From Capnocytophaga haemolytica (GTDB lineage Bacteria > Bacteroidota > Bacteroidia > Flavobacteriales > Flavobacteriaceae): a stretch of 64,000 nucleotides of DNA. Position numbers and translations under genes: made by a program. This document shows, one piece after another, positions 54,958 through 63,187 of the stretch; position 1 is the first letter of the stretch, and each line of letters opens with the position of its first letter. The stretch spans positions 2,152,501-2,216,500 of the forward strand of contig NZ_CP014227.1 in NCBI RefSeq assembly GCF_001553545.1. Reading direction: 5' to 3'. A model generated the notes under the pieces. The model ran no database searches, had not been told where the DNA came from, and saw nothing but the letters and a program-made list of their open reading frames with translations.

Positions 54958-55302
54958 CTACTCAGGTACATAAATTTGCTCTCCTCCTTCTACTTCGTAG
55001 ACTGTTCCCAAGCGGCGTCCTTTTTGTTTTGTGCCATCAGGCGATACACCTGAAACGGTTTTGTACTTGGTAACTTTCTGACCTTTTTTTTGGATAATCT
55101 CTACATCATCATTGCCTTTCTTCTTGACAATGGTAAAATCTTCATTAGAGAAGAAGTCGGACATATTGAGGTTCATCACCATTGAGACCATCAATGCTAC
55201 GGCGAAGACCATTGCCACGTCGAATAAGTTCACCACTACGGTTAGCGGATCGGCGTCATCATCTTTAAACAGAGGTACTCTTCGGTTATTTCTCATTGTC
55301 AT
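54958..55302 (-). CDS. DUF2149-family membrane protein
   Basis: 114 residues. One membrane segment (~30-48), the family opening DADPLTVVVNLFDVAMVFAVALMV, and a soluble basic C-terminus. DUF2149 proteins occur beside MotA/TolQ/ExbB channels and look like ExbD-type partners. Its start overlaps the ExbB-like gene by 17 bp, so they are co-translated. Confidence 0.82.
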   Translation of the reverse strand: MTMRNNRRVPLFKDDDADPLTVVVNLFDVAMVFAVALMVSMVMNLNMSDFFSNEDFTIVKKKGNDDVEIIQKKGQKVTKYKTVSGVSPDGTKQKGRRLGTVYEVEGGEQIYVPE

Positions 55303-55894
55303 TAAGGTTTTTAGTAAGGATACGACTTACATAATCCAAATTATTTGTTTCTTTAGCATACCATCGCTGTTTAAACTGCAAGGTCACCAAACCTACCAAA
55401 CTCACCACCAAACCTACCACAGTGGTAGCAAAGACTACCTGCATATTGCTCGCCATCTTTGAGATATCGCCTGTGGAAAGCCCCGTAAGTGCTGGACTCA
55501 TCGCAATGAGGGTTCCAATCAACCCAAGCACAGGTCCCACTTTTGCCAAGAGTTTAGAGGTTGCAATATCTTTTTCAGCCTCGTTCTCAAAGTTGGATAT
55601 CATATAATCGGCATAATCTTGATTAGCAGGTTGACTAAGCAAATCGCGCAAATACTGTAAATAGAGTGAATTATCCTTCTCAGGCAAGAGTGCTTTTAAC
55701 TCAGGGATACGCTCAGGGGTTAGGTTTTTAATTGCGTTATTGAGTTGTTTATCATTTCGGTACTTCGTGATAAAACGGTTATAGGAGCTCCCCACTAAGA
55801 GCAATGAGCGCACAAAGAGGATCAGCAGTAAAATGATATCAGGGATGAGTAGGCTATCGGCTACTAAAAAGAGGATTTCTGAAATTTTATCCAT
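55286..55894 (-). CDS. MotA/TolQ/ExbB-family proton channel protein
   Basis: 202 residues. Three membrane segments (~10-30, ~112-132, ~150-172) and the TolQ/ExbB core KVGPVLGLIGTLIAMSPALTGL with MQVVFATTVVGLVVSLVGL. It presumably forms a proton-driven motor with the adjacent DUF2149 protein. In this family that pair is usually near envelope transport genes; here the next gene is the MMPL fusion. Confidence 0.88.
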   Translation of the reverse strand: MDKISEILFLVADSLLIPDIILLLILFVRSLLLVGSSYNRFITKYRNDKQLNNAIKNLTPERIPELKALLPEKDNSLYLQYLRDLLSQPANQDYADYMISNFENEAEKDIATSKLLAKVGPVLGLIGTLIAMSPALTGLSTGDISKMASNMQVVFATTVVGLVVSLVGLVTLQFKQRWYAKETNNLDYVSRILTKNLNDNEK

Positions 55895-55913
55895 TGTAAC
55901 TTATTTTTGGCTG

Positions 55914-55921
55914 CAAAGGTA
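55914..55921 (-). promoter_or_regulatory. -7 element for the ExbB-like operon
   Basis: Minus-strand TACCTTTG 20 nt before the ATG; -33 weak. Confidence 0.5.
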
Positions 55922-56060
55922 AGCTATTTATAGTAATCATAAAGAGTTTTGCCATTATTTTTTATACCATAACGACAAAACTCTTTATAAACTGCATACT
56001 TACAGTACTTTCTCAGTAGTTTTAATTACTTCTTAAAAGCTAAAAGGTATAGGTTATTTA

Positions 56061-58244
56061 TTAGCTAAAAAAGAGTTCGCGGTACTTGGTAAGTGTCCAA
56101 AGTTCGTCATCGACCATTAGTTCGAGTTTATCGGCATGATAGCGTATTTCCTCAAAAAAAGGCAACACTTGGTGGCAATACACCTCAGCGCGCTGCTCAA
56201 AACTACTCAGGGCATTGGCATGTTTGCGCATCTCAATCATTGCATTCACTTTGCTATGTATTACCCTGATATGCTCAGAAATGCGCTTGATAAGCTCTAT
56301 TTGCTCTGAGGCAATAGCTTCGTAATTGCTGCTAAAGATCTCTTTTAAGCCTTTGACGTTCTCAATGAGGGTATTGAGGTAGCGCACTGCGGTGGGCACT
56401 ACGTGATTGCGTGCAATATCACCTATGATACGAGACTCGATCTGCACGGTCTTTACGTATTCCTCTAAGGCGATTTCATAACGCGCTTCAAGCTCTACAC
56501 GGCTGAGTACACCCATCTCTTCAAAGAGGGCTATTGCCTGATCGCTGAGGTTCTCGCGGAGTGCCTCAGGAGTGGTTTTGTGATTTGACAAGCCGCGTTT
56601 GGCTGCCTCTTTTTCCCAAGCCTTACTATAGCCATCGCCCTCAAAACGAATAGCCTTCGACTGCTTGATATACTCACGCAGGACATTGAAAATCGCTTCA
56701 TCCTTCTTTAAGGTGCCTTGCTCAATAAGAGTGTCGACCTCCTGTTTAAAATCGCGCAACTGCTTAGCAACAATGGTGTTGAGCACCATCATCGGCTTAC
56801 CACAGTTTGCCCGAGAGCCCACTGCACGAAACTCAAATTTATTACCTGTAAAGGCAAAAGGTGAAGTGCGATTGCGATCGGTATTGTCTAAGAATAGGTC
56901 GGGGATCTTACCCACTACATTGAGTTTAAGCTCTGTTTTTTCTTCGGGAGAGAGCTTGCCTGAAGGCACTCCTTCGAGTTCGTCGAGCACTTTGGTGAGC
57001 TGCTCTCCGATAAAAACCGACATAATCGCAGGTGGTGCTTCATTCGCCCCCAGACGATGATCGTTGGTGGCAGAGGCTACTGCGGCACGCAAAAGCGCCT
57101 CGTAGGTGTGGACTGCCTTGATGGTACATATAAAAAAGGTGAGGAATTGTAGGTTCTTCATAGGGGTTTTGCTCGGTGCGAGCAGGTTCACCCCTGTATC
57201 GGTAGCAAGTGACCAGTTGTTGTGTTTGCCCGATCCATTAACCCCAGCAAAGGGTTTTTCGTGAAAGAGCACCACAAAGTCGTGGCGGTCAGCAACCTTC
57301 TTCATCACATCCATCAGCAGGGAATTTTGATCGACGGCGAGGTTAGCTTCCTCAAATATAGGTGCCAGCTCAAACTGATTAGGTGCCACCTCGTTATGGC
57401 GCGTTTTGACAGGGATACCCAGTAGCAAACACTCCTGCTCAAGATCGCGCATATAAGCGAGGACGCGACCTGGTATAGCACCAAAGTAATGATCGTCGAG
57501 CTGCTGCCCTTTGGCGGCTTGATGCCCAAGAAGGGTGCGCCCAGCGATCATCAAGTCGGGGCGTGTGCGTGCCAAAGCCTTGTCGATGAGGAAGTATTCT
57601 TGCTCCCAACCTAGTGTGGCAGTTACTTTATTGACATTCTTATCAAAGTAGCGAGCCACCTCTGTCGCAGCCTCATCAATGGCGGTAAGGGCTTTTAAGA
57701 GCGGTGTTTTGTTGTCAAGTGCTTCACCTGTGTAGGAGATAAAAATAGTGGGAATGCAAAGTGTAGTGCCATAGACGAAAGGCGGTGAAGTGGGATCCCA
57801 AGCGGTGTAGCCTCGCGCCTCAAAGGTGTTGCGGATACCACCATTGGGGAAACTTGAGGCGTCGGACTCCTGCTGCACAAGCTGCCCGCCACCGAAGCGC
57901 TCAATGGCGCGGTCGCGACCTACGGGTTCGAAGAAGGCATCGTGCTTTTCAGCAGTGGAGCCTGTGAGCGGCTGGAACCAGTGCGTGTAGTGGGTAGCCC
58001 CTTTGCTGATCGCCCAATCGCGCATTGCAGTGGCTACTTGGTCAGCTACACGGCGATCAATCTTGGTGCCGTAGCGGATGGCACCCATCACGCTGTTGAA
58101 GGCTTCGGGTGTCATAAATTGGCGCATCGCCGCTTCGTGGAAGACGTTTTGGGCGAATAATTCAGAGCGTTTGCCATTCTCTGTAATGGCAACAGGGGTG
58201 CGTTTGCCCATTTCTTTAAGGGCGTTAAATCGTAAAATTGGCAT
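56061..58244 (-). CDS. glnN: Type III glutamine synthetase
   Basis: 727 residues from the ATG at 58244; a further upstream ATG at 58280 lies inside the promoter's -7 element. The length matches the ~725-residue GSIII class. Conserved motifs include FNALKEMGKRTPVA, HFYTHWFQP-like YTHWFQPLTG, TLGWEQEYFLIDK, VKTRHNEVAPNQFELAPIFEE, FHEKPFAGVNGSGKHNNWSL and NRTSPFAFTGNKFEFRAVGS. It makes glutamine from glutamate and ammonia. Single-gene unit. Confidence 0.97.
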   Translation of the reverse strand: MPILRFNALKEMGKRTPVAITENGKRSELFAQNVFHEAAMRQFMTPEAFNSVMGAIRYGTKIDRRVADQVATAMRDWAISKGATHYTHWFQPLTGSTAEKHDAFFEPVGRDRAIERFGGGQLVQQESDASSFPNGGIRNTFEARGYTAWDPTSPPFVYGTTLCIPTIFISYTGEALDNKTPLLKALTAIDEAATEVARYFDKNVNKVTATLGWEQEYFLIDKALARTRPDLMIAGRTLLGHQAAKGQQLDDHYFGAIPGRVLAYMRDLEQECLLLGIPVKTRHNEVAPNQFELAPIFEEANLAVDQNSLLMDVMKKVADRHDFVVLFHEKPFAGVNGSGKHNNWSLATDTGVNLLAPSKTPMKNLQFLTFFICTIKAVHTYEALLRAAVASATNDHRLGANEAPPAIMSVFIGEQLTKVLDELEGVPSGKLSPEEKTELKLNVVGKIPDLFLDNTDRNRTSPFAFTGNKFEFRAVGSRANCGKPMMVLNTIVAKQLRDFKQEVDTLIEQGTLKKDEAIFNVLREYIKQSKAIRFEGDGYSKAWEKEAAKRGLSNHKTTPEALRENLSDQAIALFEEMGVLSRVELEARYEIALEEYVKTVQIESRIIGDIARNHVVPTAVRYLNTLIENVKGLKEIFSSNYEAIASEQIELIKRISEHIRVIHSKVNAMIEMRKHANALSSFEQRAEVYCHQVLPFFEEIRYHADKLELMVDDELWTLTKYRELFFS

Positions 58245-58277
58245 CTTTTTTAAGTTGAAATAGTTCTTTTCTGGGGG

Positions 58278-58309
58278 CAAAGGTATGAATTTTAATATTA
58301 ATAGACAAA
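58278..58309 (-). promoter_or_regulatory. Promoter for glnN
   Basis: Minus-strand TACCTTTG (58278-58285) and TTTG (58306-58309), 20 nt apart, 33 nt before the chosen start. It decides the start: the ATG at 58280 would be inside the promoter. Confidence 0.75.
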
Positions 58310-58489
58310 TATACCCCTATTTTTTTAGGGTTATTTTTTGAAATGATACTGTTTTTAAGGGAACACCCCCTACTATTTTTATAGGGTAGTTATAGATTTT
58401 CTATAAGTGAAATACTGAATTTTAGTATTTTTTACTAACATCGTATGTATATTTGGTATAGGGAAGAAATATAAAAGATAGTCCTTCTA

Positions 58490-58533
58490 TCCGTTTGGGC
58501 TTCGATAGAGGTTCGATAGTGATGCGATAGTGA
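58490..58533 (+). repeat. 11-bp tandem array, locus 4 (four units)
   Basis: In-phase 11-mers: TCCGTTTGGGC (58490), TTCGATAGAGG (58501), TTCGATAGTGA (58512), TGCGATAGTGA (58523). Two middle units match the consensus best. Confidence 0.75.
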
Positions 58534-58669
58534 CGAGACAGAAATACTTTCTGAGTTTAAGGTGTGTTTGGAAAATTTACGTTTTTTATATTCTGCTGAT
58601 TGTAAAAGGATTGTATTTTGTTAGGACAATTGTTATTGGTGTATATTTTTTTATTTCGGAAAATAGTCG

Positions 58670-58677
58670 TACTTTTG
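58670..58677 (+). promoter_or_regulatory. -7 element for the TonB-type gene
   Basis: TACTTTTG 27 nt before the ATG at 58705. Confidence 0.5.
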
Positions 58678-58704
58678 CCTCTTGGAACTTAAAACATATT
58701 AGTG

Positions 58705-59241
58705 ATGAATAAAGGAATTGTATTTATGGGATTATTACTCTGCGGGTTAGGCGTTTCAGCTGAAGCGCAAACGACTACTGGCAGAGCGGCAGTAAACTGT
58801 GAATTGGATTACACACGCTTAGAGGAGCTGCCTGATGCGCTTCCGTATTTGCGTGAAGATGAACAGCTTTCGGTTATAGAACGCAAAAGTTCGCTGGACG
58901 GATTTTTAGCGAAATGGATTAAAGATCATTATTTTTATCCTGAGGAAGCGGAACGTAACGGCATTACAGGTGATGCAGTGGCGACTTTATTAGTGAAGGA
59001 AGATGGTGTGGTATGTGTGGCTAAGGTGAGCGCTACCGACCCTATTTTCGATGCGGCTGCAAGGCGTATGTTCGAGGGATTTCCGCGCTTGATGCCTGCT
59101 ATTAAAGGTGAGAAGCCTTGGATTTTCACCTATAAAACAGCGCCAATCGTATTCCGCCCACAGACGTATATCATTCACACGAAAGGCGGTGGCACTACCA
59201 CCACTACGATACAGAAAGGTAGAGGATTGAAAAAGAAGTAA
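58705..59241 (+). CDS. Secreted TonB C-terminal domain protein
   Basis: 178 residues from the ATG at 58705 (a GTG three bases upstream is in frame). Signal peptide (GLLLCGLGVSAEAQ) instead of a TonB membrane anchor, then a TonB_C-like domain (~70-165): KDHYFYPEEAERNGITGDAVATLLVKEDG with FDAAARRMFEGFPRLMPAI. No ExbB/ExbD partner is next to it. It may be a free periplasmic relative. Confidence 0.8.
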   Translation: MNKGIVFMGLLLCGLGVSAEAQTTTGRAAVNCELDYTRLEELPDALPYLREDEQLSVIERKSSLDGFLAKWIKDHYFYPEEAERNGITGDAVATLLVKEDGVVCVAKVSATDPIFDAAARRMFEGFPRLMPAIKGEKPWIFTYKTAPIVFRPQTYIIHTKGGGTTTTTIQKGRGLKKK

Positions 59242-59252
59242 TTAGAGAGTAG

Positions 59253-59321
59253 AGACCAGAGGTCAGAGATCAGAGTGATAAGGCTATACAAGACGTAACT
59301 GATCGCTGACCTCTGACTTCT
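59253..59321. repeat. Inverted repeat upstream of cysD
   Basis: Left arm 59253-59274 (core AGAGGTCAG-GATCAG) and right arm 59299-59321 (core CTGATCGCTGACCTCTGAC) are imperfect complements. It fills the gap between the TonB-type gene and cysD; it could be a terminator or a dispersed element. Confidence 0.6.
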
Positions 59322-59341
59322 GATTTCTCAATAACAATATT

Positions 59342-60241
59342 ATGAGTAAAGAACATTTAAAACAGTTAGAGGCAGAGAGTATATATGTGATGCGTGAAGT
59401 GGCGGCGCAGTTTGAGCGTCCAGCGCTTCTTTTTAGTGGTGGTAAGGATTCTATCACCTTGGTGCATTTGGCAATGAAGGCTTTTGCGCCGATGAAGATA
59501 CCGTTCCCGTTGGTACATATTGATACAGGGCATAACTTTCCTGAGGCGCTGAAATACCGCGATGATTTGGCAAAGCGCATTGGTGCGGAGCTTATCGTTC
59601 GCAAGGTGGAAGATACTATTAAAGCTAAGGGTTTGACAGAACCTAAGGGTAAGTTTGCTTCGCGTAACTGGCTGCAAACGCACACTTTGCTGGATACTAT
59701 TGAGGAGTTTAAGTTCGATGCTTGTATCGGTGGAGCGCGTCGTGATGAGGAGAAGGCACGGGCTAAGGAGCGTTTCTTCTCGGTGCGCGATGAGTTTGGA
59801 CAGTGGGACCCTAAGTTGCAGCGCCCTGAGTTGTGGAATATCTATAACGGACATATCCACAAAGGTGAGAATGTGCGGGTATTCCCTATCTCGAATTGGA
59901 CAGAACTCGATGTGTGGAGCTATATTGAGCAAGAGGGTATTGCCCTGCCTTCCATATATTTTGCCCATAACCGCGATGTGATTGAGCACGAGGGTCGCCT
60001 GATTGCTGTATCGGATTTTATACAGATTGATGACAGCGATGTTATCCTCAACAAGCGTGTGCGTTACCGCACAGTAGGCGATATGACTTGTACGGCTGCT
60101 GTGGAGAGCAACGCTGCAACTTTGCAAGAGGTAGTGGCTGAGATCACAGCATCACGCATCTCGGAGCGTGGCGAAACGCGTATTGACGACAAGGTTACGG
60201 AAGCCGCAATGGAAGATAGAAAGAAGGGGGGATATTTTTAG
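59342..60241 (+). CDS. cysD: Sulfate adenylyltransferase subunit 2
   Basis: 299 residues, full length. PP-loop motif LLFSGGKDSITLVHLA, DTGHNFPEALKYRD, GGARRDEEKARAKERFFSVR and the family end MEDRKKGGYF. It makes adenosine-5'-phosphosulphate from ATP and sulphate with the GTPase CysN. No cysN follows, and no other sulphur-assimilation gene is in the window. Confidence 0.97.
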   Translation: MSKEHLKQLEAESIYVMREVAAQFERPALLFSGGKDSITLVHLAMKAFAPMKIPFPLVHIDTGHNFPEALKYRDDLAKRIGAELIVRKVEDTIKAKGLTEPKGKFASRNWLQTHTLLDTIEEFKFDACIGGARRDEEKARAKERFFSVRDEFGQWDPKLQRPELWNIYNGHIHKGENVRVFPISNWTELDVWSYIEQEGIALPSIYFAHNRDVIEHEGRLIAVSDFIQIDDSDVILNKRVRYRTVGDMTCTAAVESNAATLQEVVAEITASRISERGETRIDDKVTEAAMEDRKKGGYF

Positions 60242-60368
60242 TGTATAGGGTAGAGATCCGTAGGGTTTTATATTCGTCATTGAGAATGGCACCACTTTTA
60301 GTAGTGGGTACAAAAAGCATTAATAGTCAGCAGTTTGAAATCTAAACTAAAAATATTTTGATATAAAT

Positions 60369-60399
60369 TTTGTTATTTAAAAAGTATTTTGTACATTTG
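60369..60399 (+). promoter_or_regulatory. Promoter for the UPF0173 gene
   Basis: TTTG (60369-60372) and TACATTTG (60392-60399), spaced by 19 nt, 31 nt before the ATG. Confidence 0.65.
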
Positions 60400-60430
60400 T
60401 AGCGTTAATGAAACATAAAATATAGGAACT

Positions 60431-61129
60431 ATGAGAGTTACATACTTAGGACACGCTTGTGTACAGATTGAAGCTGCTGGGAAATACTTTTTAGTAGACC
60501 CCTTTATCAGTGCCAACCCTTTGGCTAAGCATATTGATATCCATAAAATCAAGGCTGATTTTATATTGATAACACACGCACACGAGGATCATATCTTGGA
60601 CGTGGAAGCTATTGCTAAAAATACGGGAGCGACGCTAATCACTAATCCTGAAATATTACATTACTTTGAGAAAAGAGGTCTTTCAGGACACTCAATGAAC
60701 CTCGGTGGTTCGCATCGCTTTGTAGATGGGCACGTAAAGATCAAGATGATTAAGGCTGAACATTCATCGTCATTCCCCGATGGTTCGTACGGAGGAAACC
60801 CAGCGGGCTTTTTGTTAGACCATAACGATGAGACTATCTACATTGCAGGAGACACTGCACTGCATATGGATATGACGATTATCCCCCACCAGTACAAGAT
60901 TAACTTGGGGATTTTCCCAATAGGCAACAACTACACAATGGGGGTGAGAGATGCACTGACAGCAGCGCGTTTTGTAGATGTAGTGAATGTGCTTGGAGTG
61001 CATTACGACACTTTCCCTGTGATTAAGATTGACAAAGAGGCTTCAAAGCGCAAATTCTTTGATGCTCATAGGAGGCTTCACCTCTTAGAGATTGGAGCTT
61101 CTTTGGATTTGGAAGATCTGAGGATTTGA
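60431..61129 (+). CDS. UPF0173-type metal-dependent hydrolase
   Basis: 232 residues. Beta-lactamase-fold protein with the metal site THAHEDHILD (HxHxDH), VKMIKAEHSSSFP-like IKAEHSSSF, GDTALHMDM and the family features HACVQIEAAGKYFLVDPF and NYTMGVRDA. Substrate unknown. Its own promoter and a shared terminator. Confidence 0.92.
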   Translation: MRVTYLGHACVQIEAAGKYFLVDPFISANPLAKHIDIHKIKADFILITHAHEDHILDVEAIAKNTGATLITNPEILHYFEKRGLSGHSMNLGGSHRFVDGHVKIKMIKAEHSSSFPDGSYGGNPAGFLLDHNDETIYIAGDTALHMDMTIIPHQYKINLGIFPIGNNYTMGVRDALTAARFVDVVNVLGVHYDTFPVIKIDKEASKRKFFDAHRRLHLLEIGASLDLEDLRI

Positions 61130-61143
61130 TGTAAGTACCTCAT

Positions 61144-61184
61144 AAAAAAACACACTGATTGTATATTATCAGTATGTTTTTTTT
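61144..61184. terminator. Bidirectional terminator between UPF0173 and the thioredoxin-like gene
   Basis: AAAAAAACA-ACTGAT pairs with ATCAGT-TGTTTTTTT around an 8-nt loop. Confidence 0.85.
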
Positions 61185-61188
61185 ATAC

Positions 61189-61680
61189 CTAAAGTCTACC
61201 TTGTAGGAATTTCTTTACTTTGGCAGTGCTGTAACCCCGCCCCTCTTCTAACTCTTCACTCTTTTGGGTATAAAGTACGGTCCCTTTGCTATCAATAATC
61301 AAGAAGGCTGGGTAACCAAACTTTTCGCCAGGGTTCCCATATTTAGCAAAAGCCTTAGGGTTTTTATTCTCTGGAGAGTAGTTGAGGTGGTAATAGATAT
61401 ATTTCTTATCTAAGATTGTTTTCAGTTGTGGATCTGTGGTTACTAAATTATTGAAACGCAAACACCAAACACACCAATTACCTCCTATTTGTACCAATAG
61501 TTTTTTGTGCTCTTTTTTAGCTTTCTTTAATAGTTCAGTAATCTTAGCATCACCGTCTTCCTCAACGTTATAAGGATGTGGAAGCCTTGCTTTTTCTTGA
61601 GTAATCTCCTCTGTCTGTTGTGCCATTGCAGGGAGTGCTGTTGCAAAAAGCCCTAAAAGGAAAAGTAGATATTTTTTCAT
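61189..61680 (-). CDS. Periplasmic thioredoxin-like protein
   Basis: 163 residues from the ATG at 61680; the frame to 61728 crosses the promoter. Signal peptide (LLFLLGLFATALPAMAQ), then a thioredoxin fold with the redox site GGNWCVWCLRF (CxxC) and GYPAFLIIDSKGTVLYT. Likely a disulphide reductase in the periplasm. Partner unknown. Confidence 0.9.
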   Translation of the reverse strand: MKKYLLFLLGLFATALPAMAQQTEEITQEKARLPHPYNVEEDGDAKITELLKKAKKEHKKLLVQIGGNWCVWCLRFNNLVTTDPQLKTILDKKYIYYHLNYSPENKNPKAFAKYGNPGEKFGYPAFLIIDSKGTVLYTQKSEELEEGRGYSTAKVKKFLQGRL

Positions 61681-61701
61681 TTTTACAGTATTTTGAGACT
61701 G

Positions 61702-61735
61702 CAAATATAGTATAAAAATACTAAACACTTACAAA
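61702..61735 (-). promoter_or_regulatory. Promoter for the thioredoxin-like gene
   Basis: Minus-strand TATATTTG (61702-61709) and TTTG (61732-61735), 22 nt apart. Confidence 0.6.
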
Positions 61736-61811
61736 TGTTAGTGATTTTTTATTATAAATTAAGCATTCTATTGGTATAACTCCCCTACTCTATCACTTTA
61801 AGGCACCCTAT

Positions 61812-61841
61812 ATCTTTCAAAGGGAAATTCCTTTTTGAAAG
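61812..61841. promoter_or_regulatory. Palindrome between divergent promoters; possible operator
   Basis: TCTTTCAAA...GGAA is mirrored by TTCC...TTTGAAAGA around a GGAAATTCC centre. It lies between the two divergent promoters at 61702-61735 and 61857-61890. Operator role is an inference; an RNA hairpin is the alternative. Confidence 0.4.
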
Positions 61842-61856
61842 AAAAACTATATCACA

Positions 61857-61890
61857 TTTGCCGTTATTCAATAAATTATTACTACCTTTG
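61857..61890 (+). promoter_or_regulatory. Promoter for rpe
   Basis: TTTG (61857-61860) and TACCTTTG (61883-61890), 22 nt apart. An AGGAGA sequence at 61901-61906 is an unusually good Shine-Dalgarno for this window. Confidence 0.7.
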
Positions 61891-61910
61891 CAGTTCTTAA
61901 AGGAGAATTT

Positions 61911-62555
61911 ATGATTGTAGCACCTTCGTTATTAGCTGCTGATTTTGGTAACTTGCAGCGCGATGTGGAAATGGTGAACCACAGTGTTGCTGATTGGTTC
62001 CATATCGATGTGATGGATGGGCTTTTTGTGCCTAATATTTCGTATGGTATGCCTGTGGTGGCTGCCATTGGTAAATATGCCCAAAAGCCGTTGGACGTGC
62101 ACCTGATGATCGTAGACCCCGACCGCTATATTGGTGTGTTTGCAGAGTTAGGGGCGGCTATCCTGAGTGTGCATTACGAGACTTGTACGCACCTGCACCG
62201 CACTTTGCAGGCTATCAAAGCCGAGGGAATGCAAGCGGGGGTGGCACTCAATCCGCATACGCCCGTAAGTCTGTTGGAGGACTGCATTGCTGATATCGAT
62301 GTGCTACTGTTGATGAGCGTAAACCCTGGCTTTGGTGGACAGACCTTCATTGAAAACACTTACAAAAAGGTGCGACAAGCGCGAACACTCATCGCACAAG
62401 CGGGTAGCAAGGCACTGATTGAGATCGACGGTGGGGTAACGACCGCCAATGCCCCTGAGCTAAAAGCAGCAGGAGCAGACGCCATAGTGGCAGGGAGCTT
62501 CGTTTTCAAAAGTGCTGACCCCGTGGCAACTATTGCTGAGCTTAAAGCGATATAA
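61911..62555 (+). CDS. rpe: Ribulose-phosphate 3-epimerase
   Basis: 214 residues. TIM-barrel with APSLLAADFGNLQRDVEMV, DWFHIDVMDGLFVPNISYG (metal-binding His/Asp), LLMSVNPGFGGQTFI and EIDGGVTTANAPELKAAGAD. It converts ribulose-5-P to xylulose-5-P in the pentose phosphate pathway. First gene of a likely unit with the Uma2 gene (31 nt) and the lipoprotein. Confidence 0.97.
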   Translation: MIVAPSLLAADFGNLQRDVEMVNHSVADWFHIDVMDGLFVPNISYGMPVVAAIGKYAQKPLDVHLMIVDPDRYIGVFAELGAAILSVHYETCTHLHRTLQAIKAEGMQAGVALNPHTPVSLLEDCIADIDVLLLMSVNPGFGGQTFIENTYKKVRQARTLIAQAGSKALIEIDGGVTTANAPELKAAGADAIVAGSFVFKSADPVATIAELKAI

Positions 62556-62586
62556 ACCGATGTGATAACATTAAAACAATTTGATT

Positions 62587-63180
62587 ATGGCAGAGATAGT
62601 AAGTTTAAAGCAGTTAGACCTCAATGGCGTATACACCTATGCCGATTATCTGATGTGGAAGCTCCAAGAGCGCGTAGAGCTAATCGCTGGGAAGATCTTT
62701 AAGATGAGCCCTGCACCTGCGCTAAACCATCAGGCGGTGTCAGCTAATTTATCAGGGTTATTCTATGTTTTCTTCGATGGAAAACCTTGTAAATATTATG
62801 CGGCTCTCGTAGATGTTATTTTAACGAATAAAGACAAGAAGGACAATGAGATAACCACAGTAGTGCAGCCTGACCTCATCGTGGTGTGCGACCCAGAGAA
62901 GCGCAAGGGGCGCGCTTGCAAGGGAGCTCCTGACTTGGTGGTGGAAATACTATCGCTGAGCAATAGCAAGCGCGATTTGAAGATCAAATATAAACTCTAC
63001 GAGGAAAATGGCGTACGCGAGTATTGGATAGTCAATCCGCGGGATAAGTACATTCAGCAGTTTGTGCTCGAAGGCAAACACTTCTACCTGAAGGACACGT
63101 ATTACAAGGACGATGGCGACATCGCCTCTGTGGTTTTTGAGGGCTTATCATTGCCATTGGAAAAGGTTTTTAATATCTGA
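62587..63180 (+). CDS. Uma2-family (DUF820) endonuclease-like protein
   Basis: 197 residues from the ATG at 62587 (a TTG six bases upstream is in frame). PD-(D/E)xK signature: VQPDLIVVCDPEK, GAPDLVVEILSLSNSKRDLKIKYKLYEENGVREYWIVNP. The opening helix ELIAGKIFKMSPAPALNHQ is typical. Function unknown; the family is common in cyanobacteria and rarer here. All catalytic-type residues are present. Confidence 0.9.
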   Translation: MAEIVSLKQLDLNGVYTYADYLMWKLQERVELIAGKIFKMSPAPALNHQAVSANLSGLFYVFFDGKPCKYYAALVDVILTNKDKKDNEITTVVQPDLIVVCDPEKRKGRACKGAPDLVVEILSLSNSKRDLKIKYKLYEENGVREYWIVNPRDKYIQQFVLEGKHFYLKDTYYKDDGDIASVVFEGLSLPLEKVFNI

Positions 63181-63187
63181 TAGAGAG

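Larger units (their letters stand above)
58245..58704. other. Intergenic region between glnN and the TonB-type gene
   Basis: About 460 nt without a gene. It holds the glnN promoter (58278-58309), an AT-rich middle, an 11-bp tandem array (58490-58533) and the -7 element of the next gene (58670-58677). Confidence 0.8.

Noticed and set aside
59366..60127. 253-residue antisense open frame over cysD
   Set aside because: It lies entirely opposite a gene with clear motifs and has no promoter or recognisable domain.
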